This document shows positions 36,923 to 46,393 of a stretch of 64,000 nucleotides of DNA, one piece after another. A program made the translations under genes and the position numbers. Below the pieces are notes generated by a model that made no database searches, was not told the DNA's origin, and saw only the letters and a program-made list of their open reading frames with translations. This stretch comes from Mariniblastus sp. (GTDB lineage: Bacteria; Planctomycetota; Planctomycetia; Pirellulales; Pirellulaceae), in NCBI GenBank assembly GCA_022447605.1, contig JAKVBG010000024.1, positions 1-64,000 on the forward strand, given 5' to 3'. Position 1 is the first letter of the stretch, and each line of letters opens with the position of its first letter.

Positions 36923-38335
36923 ATGACACGTCACAAGCAGTGGCTATTCGCCATTCTGGTTTCCAGCCTGCAACTCGTCTTGATGTTGCTGGTCATACTC
37001 TGGCTTTTTGCCCAATATGGCGACACGGCCAATCTGGTAATACGGCGCCAAATCGCTACCAGCAATCACGCTTTGGTGGCGCAATCAGCACTGCAAATCC
37101 AGTCGATGCACCTCTCCGACGTCCGGCCGGGGTCCCGGGACTGGGAACGCCTTCAATCGCTGGTAGAAAAAACGAAAATCCCGAACCACGGGTTTCTGGC
37201 CGTACTGGATGCCGAAACGGGAACGTATCTCTGCCACCCATCGGCCAGGGAAAACCCGGAGATTGGCCAACAGACCTGGCACTCCGGTGTTGAACCGACC
37301 CCCGACCTGTTCAACAATCCTGACCCCTCCACCTCGGCCTTGTACGATCCGCAGGTATCACTGGTCCTGAACACAAAGACCGGGATTGATATCGTCAACG
37401 GCTGTTACCTGGAAGAGCTGGATGCGATCGTCCTGGTTTGCCAGCGACATTCCTTTGCCATGGCGGTCAATGCGATTTTGACACAGCCACTTTCCCAGGT
37501 CGGGTTTACCCTGACGTTGATTATCGGGCTGATCGGCACCACCCTGTCGATGCTGATTCTCCGTCGTTTTGGATCGCACGTCGATGAAACGGAACGCGAA
37601 CTGGAACGCCGAGTGGCGGCCCGTTCCAAAGAACTGATCGCCACCAAGGGAGCCATCATTTTCGGTTTGGCTCGATTGGCCGAATCGAGAGACAATGACA
37701 CGGGGGAACACCTGGATCGAATTCGCAAGTACGTTTCAATCCTGGCCCGGCACCTCTCCCGGACCAACCGGAAAATTGACGAGGAATTCATCAGCAATCT
37801 GGGGTTGGCCTCCTCCCTGCACGACATCGGGAAGGTTGGCATACCGGATGCCATTCTGCTCAAACCAGGTGAGCTGGACCGGACCGAGCGAAGCATCATG
37901 GAACTTCACACGATCATCGGCGGCGAATGCCTGGAAGCGATTGGCAACCGACTGGGCGAGAGCGATTTCCTGCAAATGGCCTGCCAGGTCGCGTACTGGC
38001 ATCATGAACGGTGGGACGGGATGGGTTACCCTCACGGTCTGTCGGAAGAACGAATCCCGCTGGTGGCCAGGATTGTGGCAGTCGCCGACGTCTACGATGC
38101 GCTGACCAGTCGTCGCCCCTACAAACAACCCCTGTCACACGAAAAAAGTCGGCTGATCATCACCGCGGGTTCCGGCAGCCAGTTCGACCCGCAGGTCGTC
38201 GATGCCTTCCTGGCCCACGAAGCGGAGTTTGAAGCGATTTCACTCAAACATCAACATCCGGCCACAGGGCCCTTGAACGGGAAAATCGTCCTGCCCACCG
38301 CCCCCCTGCCCGAATTATCTCGGGCAGAAATTTAA
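36923..38335 (+). CDS. Membrane-bound HD-GYP domain protein with periplasmic sensor
   Basis: A 470-residue signalling protein. The start at MTRHKQWLF precedes the first membrane helix (LFAILVSSLQLVLMLLVILWLF). A periplasmic sensor of about 150 residues (PDC/CACHE-like: NHGFLAVLDAETGTYLCHPSA) precedes the second helix (VGFTLTLIIGLIGTTLSMLIL). A short helix leads to the HD-GYP domain, with LHDIGKVGIPDAILLKPG (HD near residue 298) and YWHHERWDGMGYPHGL (GYP-type motif near residue 360). HD-GYP enzymes hydrolyse cyclic di-GMP. Residues for catalysis look intact. It would counter the GGDEF enzyme at 14.9 kb. Confidence 0.93.
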   Translation: MTRHKQWLFAILVSSLQLVLMLLVILWLFAQYGDTANLVIRRQIATSNHALVAQSALQIQSMHLSDVRPGSRDWERLQSLVEKTKIPNHGFLAVLDAETGTYLCHPSARENPEIGQQTWHSGVEPTPDLFNNPDPSTSALYDPQVSLVLNTKTGIDIVNGCYLEELDAIVLVCQRHSFAMAVNAILTQPLSQVGFTLTLIIGLIGTTLSMLILRRFGSHVDETERELERRVAARSKELIATKGAIIFGLARLAESRDNDTGEHLDRIRKYVSILARHLSRTNRKIDEEFISNLGLASSLHDIGKVGIPDAILLKPGELDRTERSIMELHTIIGGECLEAIGNRLGESDFLQMACQVAYWHHERWDGMGYPHGLSEERIPLVARIVAVADVYDALTSRRPYKQPLSHEKSRLIITAGSGSQFDPQVVDAFLAHEAEFEAISLKHQHPATGPLNGKIVLPTAPLPELSRAEI

Positions 38336-38604
38336 AGGCACCCTTGTCGCACCTTACTTGACCGGTTCAGTTTATGGCGATCTTCCCGGCGCCGCAAAAA
38401 TTAACTGGCTGCCGACTATTCAGTAAACTTGCAGAGCAGGCTATAACAGGGGTTCCCGGCCAACCGCCGCAGGTCGCTTCCCCCTACTCGGGGATGCCCG
38501 TCCATCGGGGATGCCCGGGTTCCATGTTTCGACCTGTCATCAGACCTGGTCGCGGGCCTTCTGATCCGTGTCAGCAAGTCGTCATTTCAGAGATTGGGAA
38601 TTTC

Positions 38605-39852
38605 ATGAAAACTCGATTTACCGCCCTTGTCGTCATCCTGTCAGCGATTGCCTGTTACCCGTCGGCCCAAGCCGAGGACTGGTTGCAATGGAGAGGTCCG
38701 TCACGGGCCGACCGGTCAAGCGAAACGGGGCTGTTGAAGAGTTGGCCGGAAGAGGGACCGAAACAGCTTTGGGTCAACGACAAGGCCGGTTTTGGTTATG
38801 CCGGTTTCTCGATCCAGGGTGACAAGCTGTATACGCTTGGACTGGAAGACGATACCTGCTTTGCCCTCTGCCTGAATGCCAACACGGGCAAAGAAGTATG
38901 GCGCAAAAAAATCGGGGGTAAATTTGAAAACCGCTGGGGAGACGGGCCCCGCAGTACGCCCACGATCGACGGCAAGAATGTCTACTTCCTGACGGCCGGC
39001 GGTACGCTGGCCTGCCTCAACGCGGCCAATGGCAAGAAATCCTGGAGCTGTGAGATGTCGGAATTTGGTGGCAAGGTCCCCTTCTGGGGATACTCCGAGT
39101 CTCCGCTGGTCGATGGCAAACTGGTGGTCTGCACACCCGGGGGTGACGAAGGGGCGATCGTGGCCCTGAACAAGAGCGACGGTAAGCTGGTCTGGCAGAC
39201 CGAAGACCTGACCACACCCGCCCATTACAGCTCCCTGATCGTGGCCGACTGGGGTGGCAAGCACCAATACATCCAGTTGCTGATGGACCAGGTCGTCGGT
39301 ATCGACAGCGCCGACGGCAGCCTGTTATGGACCTCTCCCTGGGAGGGGCGAACCGCCGTTATCCCCACGCCCATCTTCAAGGACGGAACCGTCTATGTCA
39401 CCAGTGGCTACAAGGTCGGATCCAAAGCCGTCCAACTGAATGACCAAAATGAAGCGACCGAAAAGTGGTTCCAGATCGACATGCAGAATCACCACGGCGG
39501 CGTCATCCTGGTGGGCGATCACGTCTACGGGTATTCCGACAAGGCGGGCTGGGCCTGCCAGGACCTGGAGACCGGTGAAATCGTCTGGAACCAGAACAAG
39601 CGGGAGATCCGCAAGGGCGCCGTTAGCTATGCCGACGGCCTGTTCTATCACCTGCAGGAAAACGATGGCCAGGTCATCCTGATCAAGGCCACCCCGGATG
39701 GATTCGAGGAGATCAGCCGCTTCACCCTCGAACCGCAAACCGAGCAGCGCAGCCCGATGGGCAAGGTCTGGGTTCACCCGGTCATCTGCAATGGGAAACT
39801 CTACCTGCGGGACCAGGAATTCATCCACTGCTACGACCTGCAGTCGAAGTAA
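38605..39852 (+). CDS. Exported PQQ-like beta-propeller repeat protein
   Basis: A 415-residue secreted protein with signal peptide (MKTRFTALVVILSAIACYPSAQA) and then EDWLQWRGPSRADRSSETGLLKSWP, the usual opening of planctomycete beta-propeller proteins. Repeated blades carry AxNAxTGKxxW-type turns: CLNANTGKEVWRKKI, CLNAANGKKSWSC, ALNKSDGKLVWQT, SADGSLLWTSPW and DLETGEIVWNQN. No enzyme residues of true quinoprotein dehydrogenases are seen, so it is probably a binding or structural propeller. The earlier in-frame start at 38374 is rejected because the signal peptide starts at 38605. Confidence 0.9.
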   Translation: MKTRFTALVVILSAIACYPSAQAEDWLQWRGPSRADRSSETGLLKSWPEEGPKQLWVNDKAGFGYAGFSIQGDKLYTLGLEDDTCFALCLNANTGKEVWRKKIGGKFENRWGDGPRSTPTIDGKNVYFLTAGGTLACLNAANGKKSWSCEMSEFGGKVPFWGYSESPLVDGKLVVCTPGGDEGAIVALNKSDGKLVWQTEDLTTPAHYSSLIVADWGGKHQYIQLLMDQVVGIDSADGSLLWTSPWEGRTAVIPTPIFKDGTVYVTSGYKVGSKAVQLNDQNEATEKWFQIDMQNHHGGVILVGDHVYGYSDKAGWACQDLETGEIVWNQNKREIRKGAVSYADGLFYHLQENDGQVILIKATPDGFEEISRFTLEPQTEQRSPMGKVWVHPVICNGKLYLRDQEFIHCYDLQSK

Positions 39853-39955
39853 CCGGTCGGCAACCGAAACCGCATCGACCAAGCCCAACACTGAAGACGT
39901 TTGCCTGGGGAAAACAAGATCATCCGCGCGATCGCCGGTTGGGCCCGTGCCGCTC

Positions 39956-40405
39956 TCATTCGACCATGTGATCACTGATGTCCAGGGTCACGGCCGTATC
40001 CCCACCTTCTTTCACCTCGAAGGTTAGGGGGGTCGAACCCGCGTTGACCAGGCTCTGGGAAAACCGGAACGGCACCGGTTCTTCACGGGATTCATGATGC
40101 AGGATGTCATCCATCGTGATGCGGTGACGCCCTATTGCCGCACCACTCAGTTCTGGATCACCCAGGTAGAACAGCGTGAACTTGCCCGATTCATCGGTGA
40201 TGGCTGTGGAGGGTTGCGGCGCATCGAGAACTTGTCCCTCGACCGTTTCCGGGATGAAGACCACCTTGACCTGCGGTACGGGTTGACCGCTCGCCACAAC
40301 CACCCCTGAAATCTCGGCCAGAGGTGGAATTTTCTTGCCATCCCCGCAACCGGCCAGCAGTAGCCCGAGCGTCAGAACCAACATCAATCCTTGAATATTC
40401 TTCAT
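39956..40405 (-). CDS. Lipoprotein with carboxypeptidase-regulatory-like domain
   Basis: A 149-residue lipoprotein: MKNIQGLMLVLTLGLLLAGC ends in the lipobox, and an AGGAAG ribosome site 8 bases before this ATG sets the start. The mature part is a beta-sandwich of the carboxypeptidase-regulatory/transthyretin-like type (ISGVVVASGQPVPQVKVVFIP, ITDESGKFTLFYL, GRHRITMDD). This small lipoprotein is a standard downstream partner of DUF1559 prepilin genes in planctomycetes; the pair is 87 bases apart here. Function unknown. Confidence 0.85.
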   Translation of the reverse strand: MKNIQGLMLVLTLGLLLAGCGDGKKIPPLAEISGVVVASGQPVPQVKVVFIPETVEGQVLDAPQPSTAITDESGKFTLFYLGDPELSGAAIGRHRITMDDILHHESREEPVPFRFSQSLVNAGSTPLTFEVKEGGDTAVTLDISDHMVE

Positions 40406-40492
40406 CGATTCCACTTCCTGTCCATCTACATGAAACGGGCAACCCAGCCGAAACTCTGACTGCCAAGCCTCCCTCCGGCCAAAGCGGGGACG

Positions 40493-41530
40493 CTAGTCCA
40501 GCGTCACCACTTCACCCGCTTGCCGTGTACTCAGCGCCTGGTAGGTCACAAAGTCGATCGATTCCCGAAGAAATGTCACCGAACCATCCATCATGGCAAA
40601 ATTGGCACCCGCCGGGTGACCGCTGCCAAAGGAGGACATCCGGTTGTTGACTTCGGTATAGCCAGCAGTCGCCGTGATCGGAGTTCGATAGTTGAGCGGC
40701 ATTTGCGTCGATCCCAGGACGTGGGTCGTACCGTTGCCACCGCCAAACCAACCCCAGGCACCCCACTCGTTGATCGCGTAGCGACTGTAGGAGGTACTTC
40801 CACCCGGCCGCACGATCGTCTCGAAATTCGGATCGGCGTGATACCGTTCACCCGCCATGAACGTGTTGGAAGTTCCGTCTCTGACCAACATCTCCGTGGG
40901 CAGTGCGTTCTTGATCAGGTTGGGTTGCCAGGACTGACCGGAATTGGGGCCGGTCATGAACAGGACGCCATCATCCTGCATCGCCGAACTGTTGAAGTAA
41001 CTGGAATACGTACCGCAATTCCCCAGGTAGCTGGTCATGCCAAAGAAACCGTTGGGGTATCCGCTGCCGGTGTAGGTCAATTGGACAACCGGGTTATCAA
41101 GCAGGTCGGAAGGACAGATAAATGAAGGGACTACCTGAGCCGAAGGCGCATCGGCGCTGGCCACGCCACTGGCATCCAGGCCGTTGCTCATCGCATCATC
41201 TCCTGTATCCCCAAAGCTCCAGAGATCCTGCAGGTTGCCTTGCTCCATCTGGGGAAGGATCGCCGAAAACCAGGTGTGACCAAAAAACTTGATGTCGCTG
41301 CTCCAATCTACATTTTGGTATAGACCGGGCGGAAACTCTTCGAATGAACCTTCGTAATTATGGCAAGCCAAGGCCAGCTGCCGAATGTTATTGGAACACG
41401 AAGTTCGACGAGCCGCCTCGCGGACCATCTGCACGGCCGGCAGCAACATCCCGATCAAGATGCCGATGATGGCGATCACGACCAGCAGTTCAACGAGCGT
41501 AAATCCTTTTCCTCTATTCCGACAAGTCAT
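40493..41530 (-). CDS. DUF1559 prepilin-like protein
   Basis: A 345-residue protein. The N-terminus RNRGKGFTLVELLVVIAIIG is a type IV prepilin signal: the leader is cut before Phe by prepilin peptidase and the helix forms the fibre core. The DUF1559 body contains REAARRTSCSNNIRQLALACHNYE, FPPGLY and the C-terminal GHPAGANFAMMDGSVTFLRES, the hallmark of the family. Starts earlier in frame (41602) lie before the signal and are rejected. Such proteins occur in many copies per planctomycete genome and are thought to form pseudopili or surface fibres. Confidence 0.94.
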   Translation of the reverse strand: MTCRNRGKGFTLVELLVVIAIIGILIGMLLPAVQMVREAARRTSCSNNIRQLALACHNYEGSFEEFPPGLYQNVDWSSDIKFFGHTWFSAILPQMEQGNLQDLWSFGDTGDDAMSNGLDASGVASADAPSAQVVPSFICPSDLLDNPVVQLTYTGSGYPNGFFGMTSYLGNCGTYSSYFNSSAMQDDGVLFMTGPNSGQSWQPNLIKNALPTEMLVRDGTSNTFMAGERYHADPNFETIVRPGGSTSYSRYAINEWGAWGWFGGGNGTTHVLGSTQMPLNYRTPITATAGYTEVNNRMSSFGSGHPAGANFAMMDGSVTFLRESIDFVTYQALSTRQAGEVVTLD

Positions 41531-41782
41531 TTGATAATCCTCAATGAAAAGAGATAAAACCGACAATGAAATCATTCTATGGATGGGCTGATTATAAGCC
41601 ACCGAACGCCTATCGAAAGTCTCAAACGGGCAGATCGATATCCATTCTGACTGAAATTGAACCGGGTGAAAGTGTGGGCCACTACGGATTCATGGAATCA
41701 TCAACGTTTTTTAACATTCTCAAACGGTCCATGGAGGAGACCGACGGGCCGGAGCAAGCGGCCGGCCAGAACAGGAGCCTGG

Positions 41783-43729
41783 TTAGTCGGGAAGCTGAAT
41801 CCCGAGCGAACGGAGGAGCACTGACCACTGCTCATCGTAATACTGCGGATGATTCGATCTCAACTCCTGAAAACTGGGGGCCGAAGCGACAAAGACATCC
41901 GATCCCCTGAGGTCCTGAAAAACACAGCGCAGGGAACCATCCGGGTTGACCCGCTGAATGTAACGGACCAGGCTGCCCGCTTTCTGGTCCACGCTGATGG
42001 TCAGCGACAGGCCACCGCGCGGGTTGGCCTGAAAACTGAACTTCCGCTGGGCCCCTTTTTTTTCCTGGATCGTCAGAAAAAAGAACTCCTCTGCCGGAGG
42101 GTCCTTGTCAGCGACGGCGATCCCATTGACCACCCGACCATTCATCACGAACAGACCACGATCCTTCTCCGGCAACGGCTGATGCAACCTCAACACGGCT
42201 TGCGCCGAGGCCGTGTCAAAATCCCGATTCAGCGAATGACGCGATATCCGCACGTAACGTTTTTGCCGGGCCAGGGCCCCCTCTTCCTCGTCACTCAGTT
42301 TCAGCCGCAACGAGTCAAACAGGATCTGTGGATACCCCACCGTTCCCCGATCGTAGATTTGCGAAGGTTGAATCCAATCCTTGGGCAGGTTGTTCTGCTT
42401 AAGAAGGGCCGACAACTCATCCATCAATTGCTGGGGTGTTTTTTTCCCGAAAAACTCGAACCAGCGATCCCGGTCCAGCGCCAGCTTCCCCTCCTCGACG
42501 GCCAGCGGTAACAGGTGATCAATCTCGGAGTGGACCGAGTCGATCGGACCTTCCAAACCGACCAGGTCAATCTTCGACGTGAAGACCGACGTATCTTTGC
42601 GGGGTGCCGGCTTTGATTCCAAACTATCTCGATACGCATTCCACTCTGTCAGTTCGCCCCCGAACGTTTTTCCGGTCAATTGCTCCAGTCGACCAAACAG
42701 ATGGGTCTGGTCCGATTTCCATTCGGGCTCCTCTTCCAGCCGATTGGCCAGCCAGACCAGGTAAGCGACGTCATCCCCGAGCTTCACCGTCGAGACAACC
42801 TGCTGCCCCTGTTTCTGTTCCTCGCTGGAGAGTTCGTCCAGTATCTTGCTCAGTCTCGAACGGCACTCGATCGAACGACTCGAATCATTGGCTGCTTTCT
42901 GGATCAGGGCTTGCCACTTCGAGTAACGCTCCATCAGTTCCTGCGTCGCCTTTTCACGATCCGTAAAGCGGGCTGAATCGAGCTGACCAACCACCGCTTC
43001 AAACTCCTGCTGGACCACACCATCGGTCGGTCGCATCATCGCCAGAAACTGGGACCAAACGGTTTTGGTGTACCGATTCAGCGGGGGGGCGATGCCACAT
43101 TGTCGCAGGGTAGGAGCAATGGATGTGTTAATGACCTGCCAGTTCTCCCGGACCAGAGACTCATAATCATCAGCGCCAATGGAGATGATCTCGGTCCCGT
43201 TGACCAACTTACACTGGACCTTACCGTCAGCCTTCTGCTCAAACCGAAAAAGAAAGTCATCGGCCGGACGGAACAACTGGACATTCAATGTGTCGTGATC
43301 CGGGCCGGCCGAAATCCGCAATTCATGATGCGGTTCATTGTTCTGTTGAAACAGGACACCCAGGCCCCCATCGGTTTCCAGCATCAAAGGCATGTTTGGA
43401 AACGATCGGGTACCGTACAGGATGGCAAAGACACCCGATGTCCCCTGCATTTTGGTCAACCAACCACCGCCGCCGCGCGAGCTGCTGGAGCCACTGTTCT
43501 GCATCTTGCTCCTGACATGATTGATGATTTCCTGGTAATCCTGCCAGTCTTCGCTGTATTCAATCGCAACTCCCTTCTCTTTGCGCTTGAGTGTGATCAT
43601 CGGTTTTGTTTCTACAAAGACATCCAATCCTTGGTCACCGTCCTGCCCCTGCACAGCCGGTCGATCCACAACGGAGAACAAACCACCAAAGATGATTAAG
43701 AAAACGAGTTGCCAGAACTTGTTTTTCAT
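41783..43729 (-). CDS. Exported protein of unknown function, 648 residues
   Basis: Signal peptide MKNKFWQLVFLIIFGGLFSVV then a Gly/Ser-rich spacer and mixed strands. No family recognised. There are hints of a helical middle (about 265-345: FTDREKATQELMERYSKWQAL) reminiscent of the HEAT-like/helical proteins that follow in such exported proteins, and a beta-rich C-terminal part (EEFFFLTIQEKKGAQRKFSFQANPRGGLSLTISVD). Its ATG overlaps the stop of the upstream cupin gene by 4 bases, so both are almost certainly translated together. Confidence 0.75.
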   Translation of the reverse strand: MKNKFWQLVFLIIFGGLFSVVDRPAVQGQDGDQGLDVFVETKPMITLKRKEKGVAIEYSEDWQDYQEIINHVRSKMQNSGSSSSRGGGGWLTKMQGTSGVFAILYGTRSFPNMPLMLETDGGLGVLFQQNNEPHHELRISAGPDHDTLNVQLFRPADDFLFRFEQKADGKVQCKLVNGTEIISIGADDYESLVRENWQVINTSIAPTLRQCGIAPPLNRYTKTVWSQFLAMMRPTDGVVQQEFEAVVGQLDSARFTDREKATQELMERYSKWQALIQKAANDSSRSIECRSRLSKILDELSSEEQKQGQQVVSTVKLGDDVAYLVWLANRLEEEPEWKSDQTHLFGRLEQLTGKTFGGELTEWNAYRDSLESKPAPRKDTSVFTSKIDLVGLEGPIDSVHSEIDHLLPLAVEEGKLALDRDRWFEFFGKKTPQQLMDELSALLKQNNLPKDWIQPSQIYDRGTVGYPQILFDSLRLKLSDEEEGALARQKRYVRISRHSLNRDFDTASAQAVLRLHQPLPEKDRGLFVMNGRVVNGIAVADKDPPAEEFFFLTIQEKKGAQRKFSFQANPRGGLSLTISVDQKAGSLVRYIQRVNPDGSLRCVFQDLRGSDVFVASAPSFQELRSNHPQYYDEQWSVLLRSLGIQLPD

Positions 43730-44130
43730 TCGCCCGACTCCTGGCTGGGTAAGGCCAGAACCGTTTGGCCACCCTGCTCCCGAGAAATCCCAAACACGAC
43801 ATAGTCCACATCCTGCTCACAACAATTCTTCATCTGGTGGATTTCCCGTGCATCGATCAGGATCGCATCACCGCCCTGCAACTCGACTTGCCGCCCGTTT
43901 ACCGTCATCGCTACCTGGCCGTTCAAGATCACGAAAACTTCCTGCATATCTTCATGGTAATGCGACTGAAATTGCGAACCGGCCGGCAAATGGGACCAGT
44001 TGACCATCTGGACTCGACCCGCAATCAAGTCGTTGCGAGTGGCCAGGACCTTCTTCAGCACGCCCGGGTTCCGAGAATCTTCATGGGACGCTGGAACAAA
44101 CTCCAACGAATTGCCACGCACGATTTTCAT
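43726..44130 (-). CDS. Cupin domain protein
   Basis: A 134-residue single-cupin protein. Motif one: HLPAGSQFQSHYHEDMQEVFVILNGQ (G-x5-HxH-x-E type metal site; His, His and Glu present). Motif two: LQGGDAILIDAREIHQMKN (PxGxxH-like with His). The metal ligands appear intact, so a dioxygenase/isomerase-type or small-molecule binding role is possible. The protein has no signal peptide and is cytosolic. Its stop TGA overlaps the start of the exported orphan gene (ATGA), indicating translational coupling. Confidence 0.85.
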   Translation of the reverse strand: MKIVRGNSLEFVPASHEDSRNPGVLKKVLATRNDLIAGRVQMVNWSHLPAGSQFQSHYHEDMQEVFVILNGQVAMTVNGRQVELQGGDAILIDAREIHQMKNCCEQDVDYVVFGISREQGGQTVLALPSQESGE

Positions 44131-44316
44131 GAATCATCTCCACCAGGATTGTCACACCAGGAATTTTAACAAATCTCGTTCCAATACAAGTCAGAGACAC
44201 CCCTCTGCCATCGGTGCAGCGGGTCCATTCCGCCCTCTGGTTTCTCCTCGACCAGCAATCCCGCCTGTCCGGACCGCCTCTCTGCACGACCGGAATGGCA
44301 ACCCACGAATCGCCGA

Positions 44317-44967
44317 TTAGCGCCGCAGCATTTGATCGAGGCCCTGGGCAACCGCCTGCTGGTCGTACAGCATCCAGCCGGCCGCCGTCACCGCCAGGCC
44401 GCCCGAGACCAACAACAGCGCGAAACCGAGCAGGTTGGGCCCCACCTGAGTCGTTTTCAGCGCAGACCGCAATTCCTTCTCCAACAGGCGCCAGCCATCA
44501 AAACTCTGCTGATTTCCACCGGCAATCAACTGGACATTCCGCAACCAATCGACCGACTCGAGGTGCAAGTGAACCTGGATGTCGGGGATCAACACACTGT
44601 CTCCGACCCAGCGAGATTTCTTGTCAATTTGCGTGGCAACCTGGTTCAGAATCGGCTTCAGCTGTTCACCCGTCATGTTGTAAACGACTAATCTCGATCT
44701 CAAAAGCAGAACCACCAGTGAGACGCAAAGACCATAGAAGGCAAGCAGCAACAACCAAACCATCCCACCGAACTGGCTGGCTGCTTCTTCAGGAAAAAAA
44801 AGCTCCATCGGTCCAGCAACCACCAAGCCGACAATGCCGATTGCCAAAGCAGCCGTATCGCGCGTTCCCGTCGTGACAAAAGGCTTGCCCGAAAGGGTAA
44901 TCAAACCAACCATCAGGAAATAGACGCTCAGGGGAGCGACAGCAACACAAAAATGAAGCGGATCCAT
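44317..44967 (-). CDS. Membrane protein of unknown function
   Basis: A 216-residue protein with about three helices near the N-terminus, a cytosolic segment in the middle (about 105-180: RLVVYNMTGEQLKPILNQVATQIDKKSRWVGD, LHLESVDWLRNVQLI), and one final helix before the short C-terminus. The pattern of a cytosolic domain between membrane regions is visible but no family is recognised. The start is taken at MDPLHFCVA, 23 codons after an earlier possible start. No partner gene is apparent. Confidence 0.65.
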   Translation of the reverse strand: MDPLHFCVAVAPLSVYFLMVGLITLSGKPFVTTGTRDTAALAIGIVGLVVAGPMELFFPEEAASQFGGMVWLLLLAFYGLCVSLVVLLLRSRLVVYNMTGEQLKPILNQVATQIDKKSRWVGDSVLIPDIQVHLHLESVDWLRNVQLIAGGNQQSFDGWRLLEKELRSALKTTQVGPNLLGFALLLVSGGLAVTAAGWMLYDQQAVAQGLDQMLRR

Positions 44968-45293
44968 ACCGGGAACAAACAAGCACCAAAGGAAATAGAT
45001 TTGCAAAACCCACGCAGGGCTTGCATGCCTGTGCACGAGTCTAATCTGCCCTCGCTATTTGGTCAACGAATGGCACACGGCCAACGGCACGCAAAAGGCA
45101 GGGCGGTCGTCTTTTGCCGGGAGAGACAGGACAGACTACAGGGGACTTACAACAAAAACCGTTGTCCCGGAACATCCCCCGCAACTAGCGGGATACAAAT
45201 CCGCCCGTCGCATCGTCGATTACGTCGATTAGCGTCGATTAGTCAACGGACGGGTTCCCAACAGTTCGATCGCAAGCAAGGGACTGCCCCGAT
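44968..45293. other. Intergenic region with short tandem repeats
   Basis: About 325 bases without a recognised gene. It contains three 9-10-base repeats at 45214-45242 and no good terminator. It lies between the methyltransferase stop and the membrane-protein start on the same strand. Confidence 0.4.
45214..45242 (+). repeat. Three tandem copies of cgtcgatta
   Basis: Copies at 45214-45222 and 45223-45231 are adjacent; the third, at 45233-45241, is one base apart and the second and third are each followed by G. Origin unknown. Confidence 0.7.
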
Positions 45294-46070
45294 TCAAGCA
45301 GCAACCGAAGACGTGCAAACTGGAACCTCTTCGGTCCTTCGCACAGCCGTGATCAGCGACAAGCCTGTCGGCATCGGCACCCGGCCTAACAGGCTACGCT
45401 CAAACGAAAAGATACCGGTCAAGGTCTTGTTCAACCAGCTGACGGGGACCCGCAGATCACCCGGCTCGGTCTCCTGGCCCAGCCATTTACTCGCCATCCT
45501 GACAGCGGCCGCCGGTGGAAAAAGCAGGGAGTTATAGAAACCGAGGTGTTCGATTTGGACGCCCGGCAACTGAAAAAGTTGGGCAAAGTCCTTCTTCGCA
45601 TACCGACGGAAGTGTTGATGATGCGCGTCCCGCGGTGAGTAAAGCCACTGGTGAGCCGGCACCGTCGCAATGAAAATGCCATTCTTGCGCAACAGGGAAA
45701 TCGCAACCTTGGCCGAGGCGACATCGTCCTCGATATGCTCCAGTACATCCGTCATCAGGACCACATCGAAGCTGGCCGGTTCAAACGGCACACGATCCGG
45801 CAGCGACCCGAGTTCGACCCGGGCCCCCACTCGCCGGTGGGCATATTCCAGCGCGTGTTCCGAGCTGTCCATTCCGAAGACTTCATGTTGGCCATTCCAA
45901 TGGGCAAGGTTTCCACCCGTACCACAACCGAGCTCACAGATTCTCAAGGGGCTTGCCGTGTTGTCCGGCGCGTAACGCTCCACCATCGACTCGACAATTC
46001 GCCGTCGAGCGACAAACCACCAATGGCTTTGCTCTACCTGCCACATTTCATCAAACAACTCGGCTTCCAT
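45294..46070 (-). CDS. Class I SAM-dependent methyltransferase
   Basis: From MEAELFDEMWQVEQSHWWFVARRRIV the protein matches class I methyltransferases of the Methyltransf_11/23 type (258 residues). The SAM-binding motif I is RICELGCGTGGNLAHW; post-I, the acidic end lies in VFGMDSS; motif IV is VVLMTDVLEHIED. The C-terminal region with PVSWLNKTLTGIFSFERSLLG suggests substrates tied to cell surface or lipid/sugar metabolism, as in relatives. The in-frame open stretch up to 46361 would add 97 residues of no recognised homology, so the conserved Trp-Trp start was chosen; the longer start is not excluded. Confidence 0.8.
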   Translation of the reverse strand: MEAELFDEMWQVEQSHWWFVARRRIVESMVERYAPDNTASPLRICELGCGTGGNLAHWNGQHEVFGMDSSEHALEYAHRRVGARVELGSLPDRVPFEPASFDVVLMTDVLEHIEDDVASAKVAISLLRKNGIFIATVPAHQWLYSPRDAHHQHFRRYAKKDFAQLFQLPGVQIEHLGFYNSLLFPPAAAVRMASKWLGQETEPGDLRVPVSWLNKTLTGIFSFERSLLGRVPMPTGLSLITAVRRTEEVPVCTSSVAA

Positions 46071-46393
46071 GGTTCCCCACCGTTCGGAAAGAGTGGCAGC
46101 TTCAACCGCTTTTGATTGAAACGCCTCCGTGGCTCGGCACCCAAGTACCGGGTAATAGGCCGTTCTGATCAAACGGTCCCATTCGCCACCTCGGCGTAAA
46201 TTGACGAATTGGTCCGCTTCAGTCAAGTCGAATGTCGGGACCCGGTTGCCACGTAAGGCAACCTTGATTTCGGCTAGCAACGCCGTCCGGTCCTTCGCTG
46301 CCTTGCCAGGCTGCTCCGGATGATCGACCCGTGGAGCAAACCTCACAGGAATTCTGCCCACCCGCTCAAGAGAAAAATATCCCCTGAGCCGAT
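46071..46393. other. Intergenic region or N-terminal extension of the methyltransferase
   Basis: The methyltransferase frame remains open here to an ATG at 46361, so part may be coding. If not, it is the spacer after the outer-membrane-protein gene. No other feature seen. Confidence 0.4.

Noticed and set aside
46071..46361. Extending the methyltransferase to ATG 46361
   Set aside because: The added 97 residues show no recognised domain and homologs of this class begin near the Trp-Trp block; left as an alternative because the frame is open.
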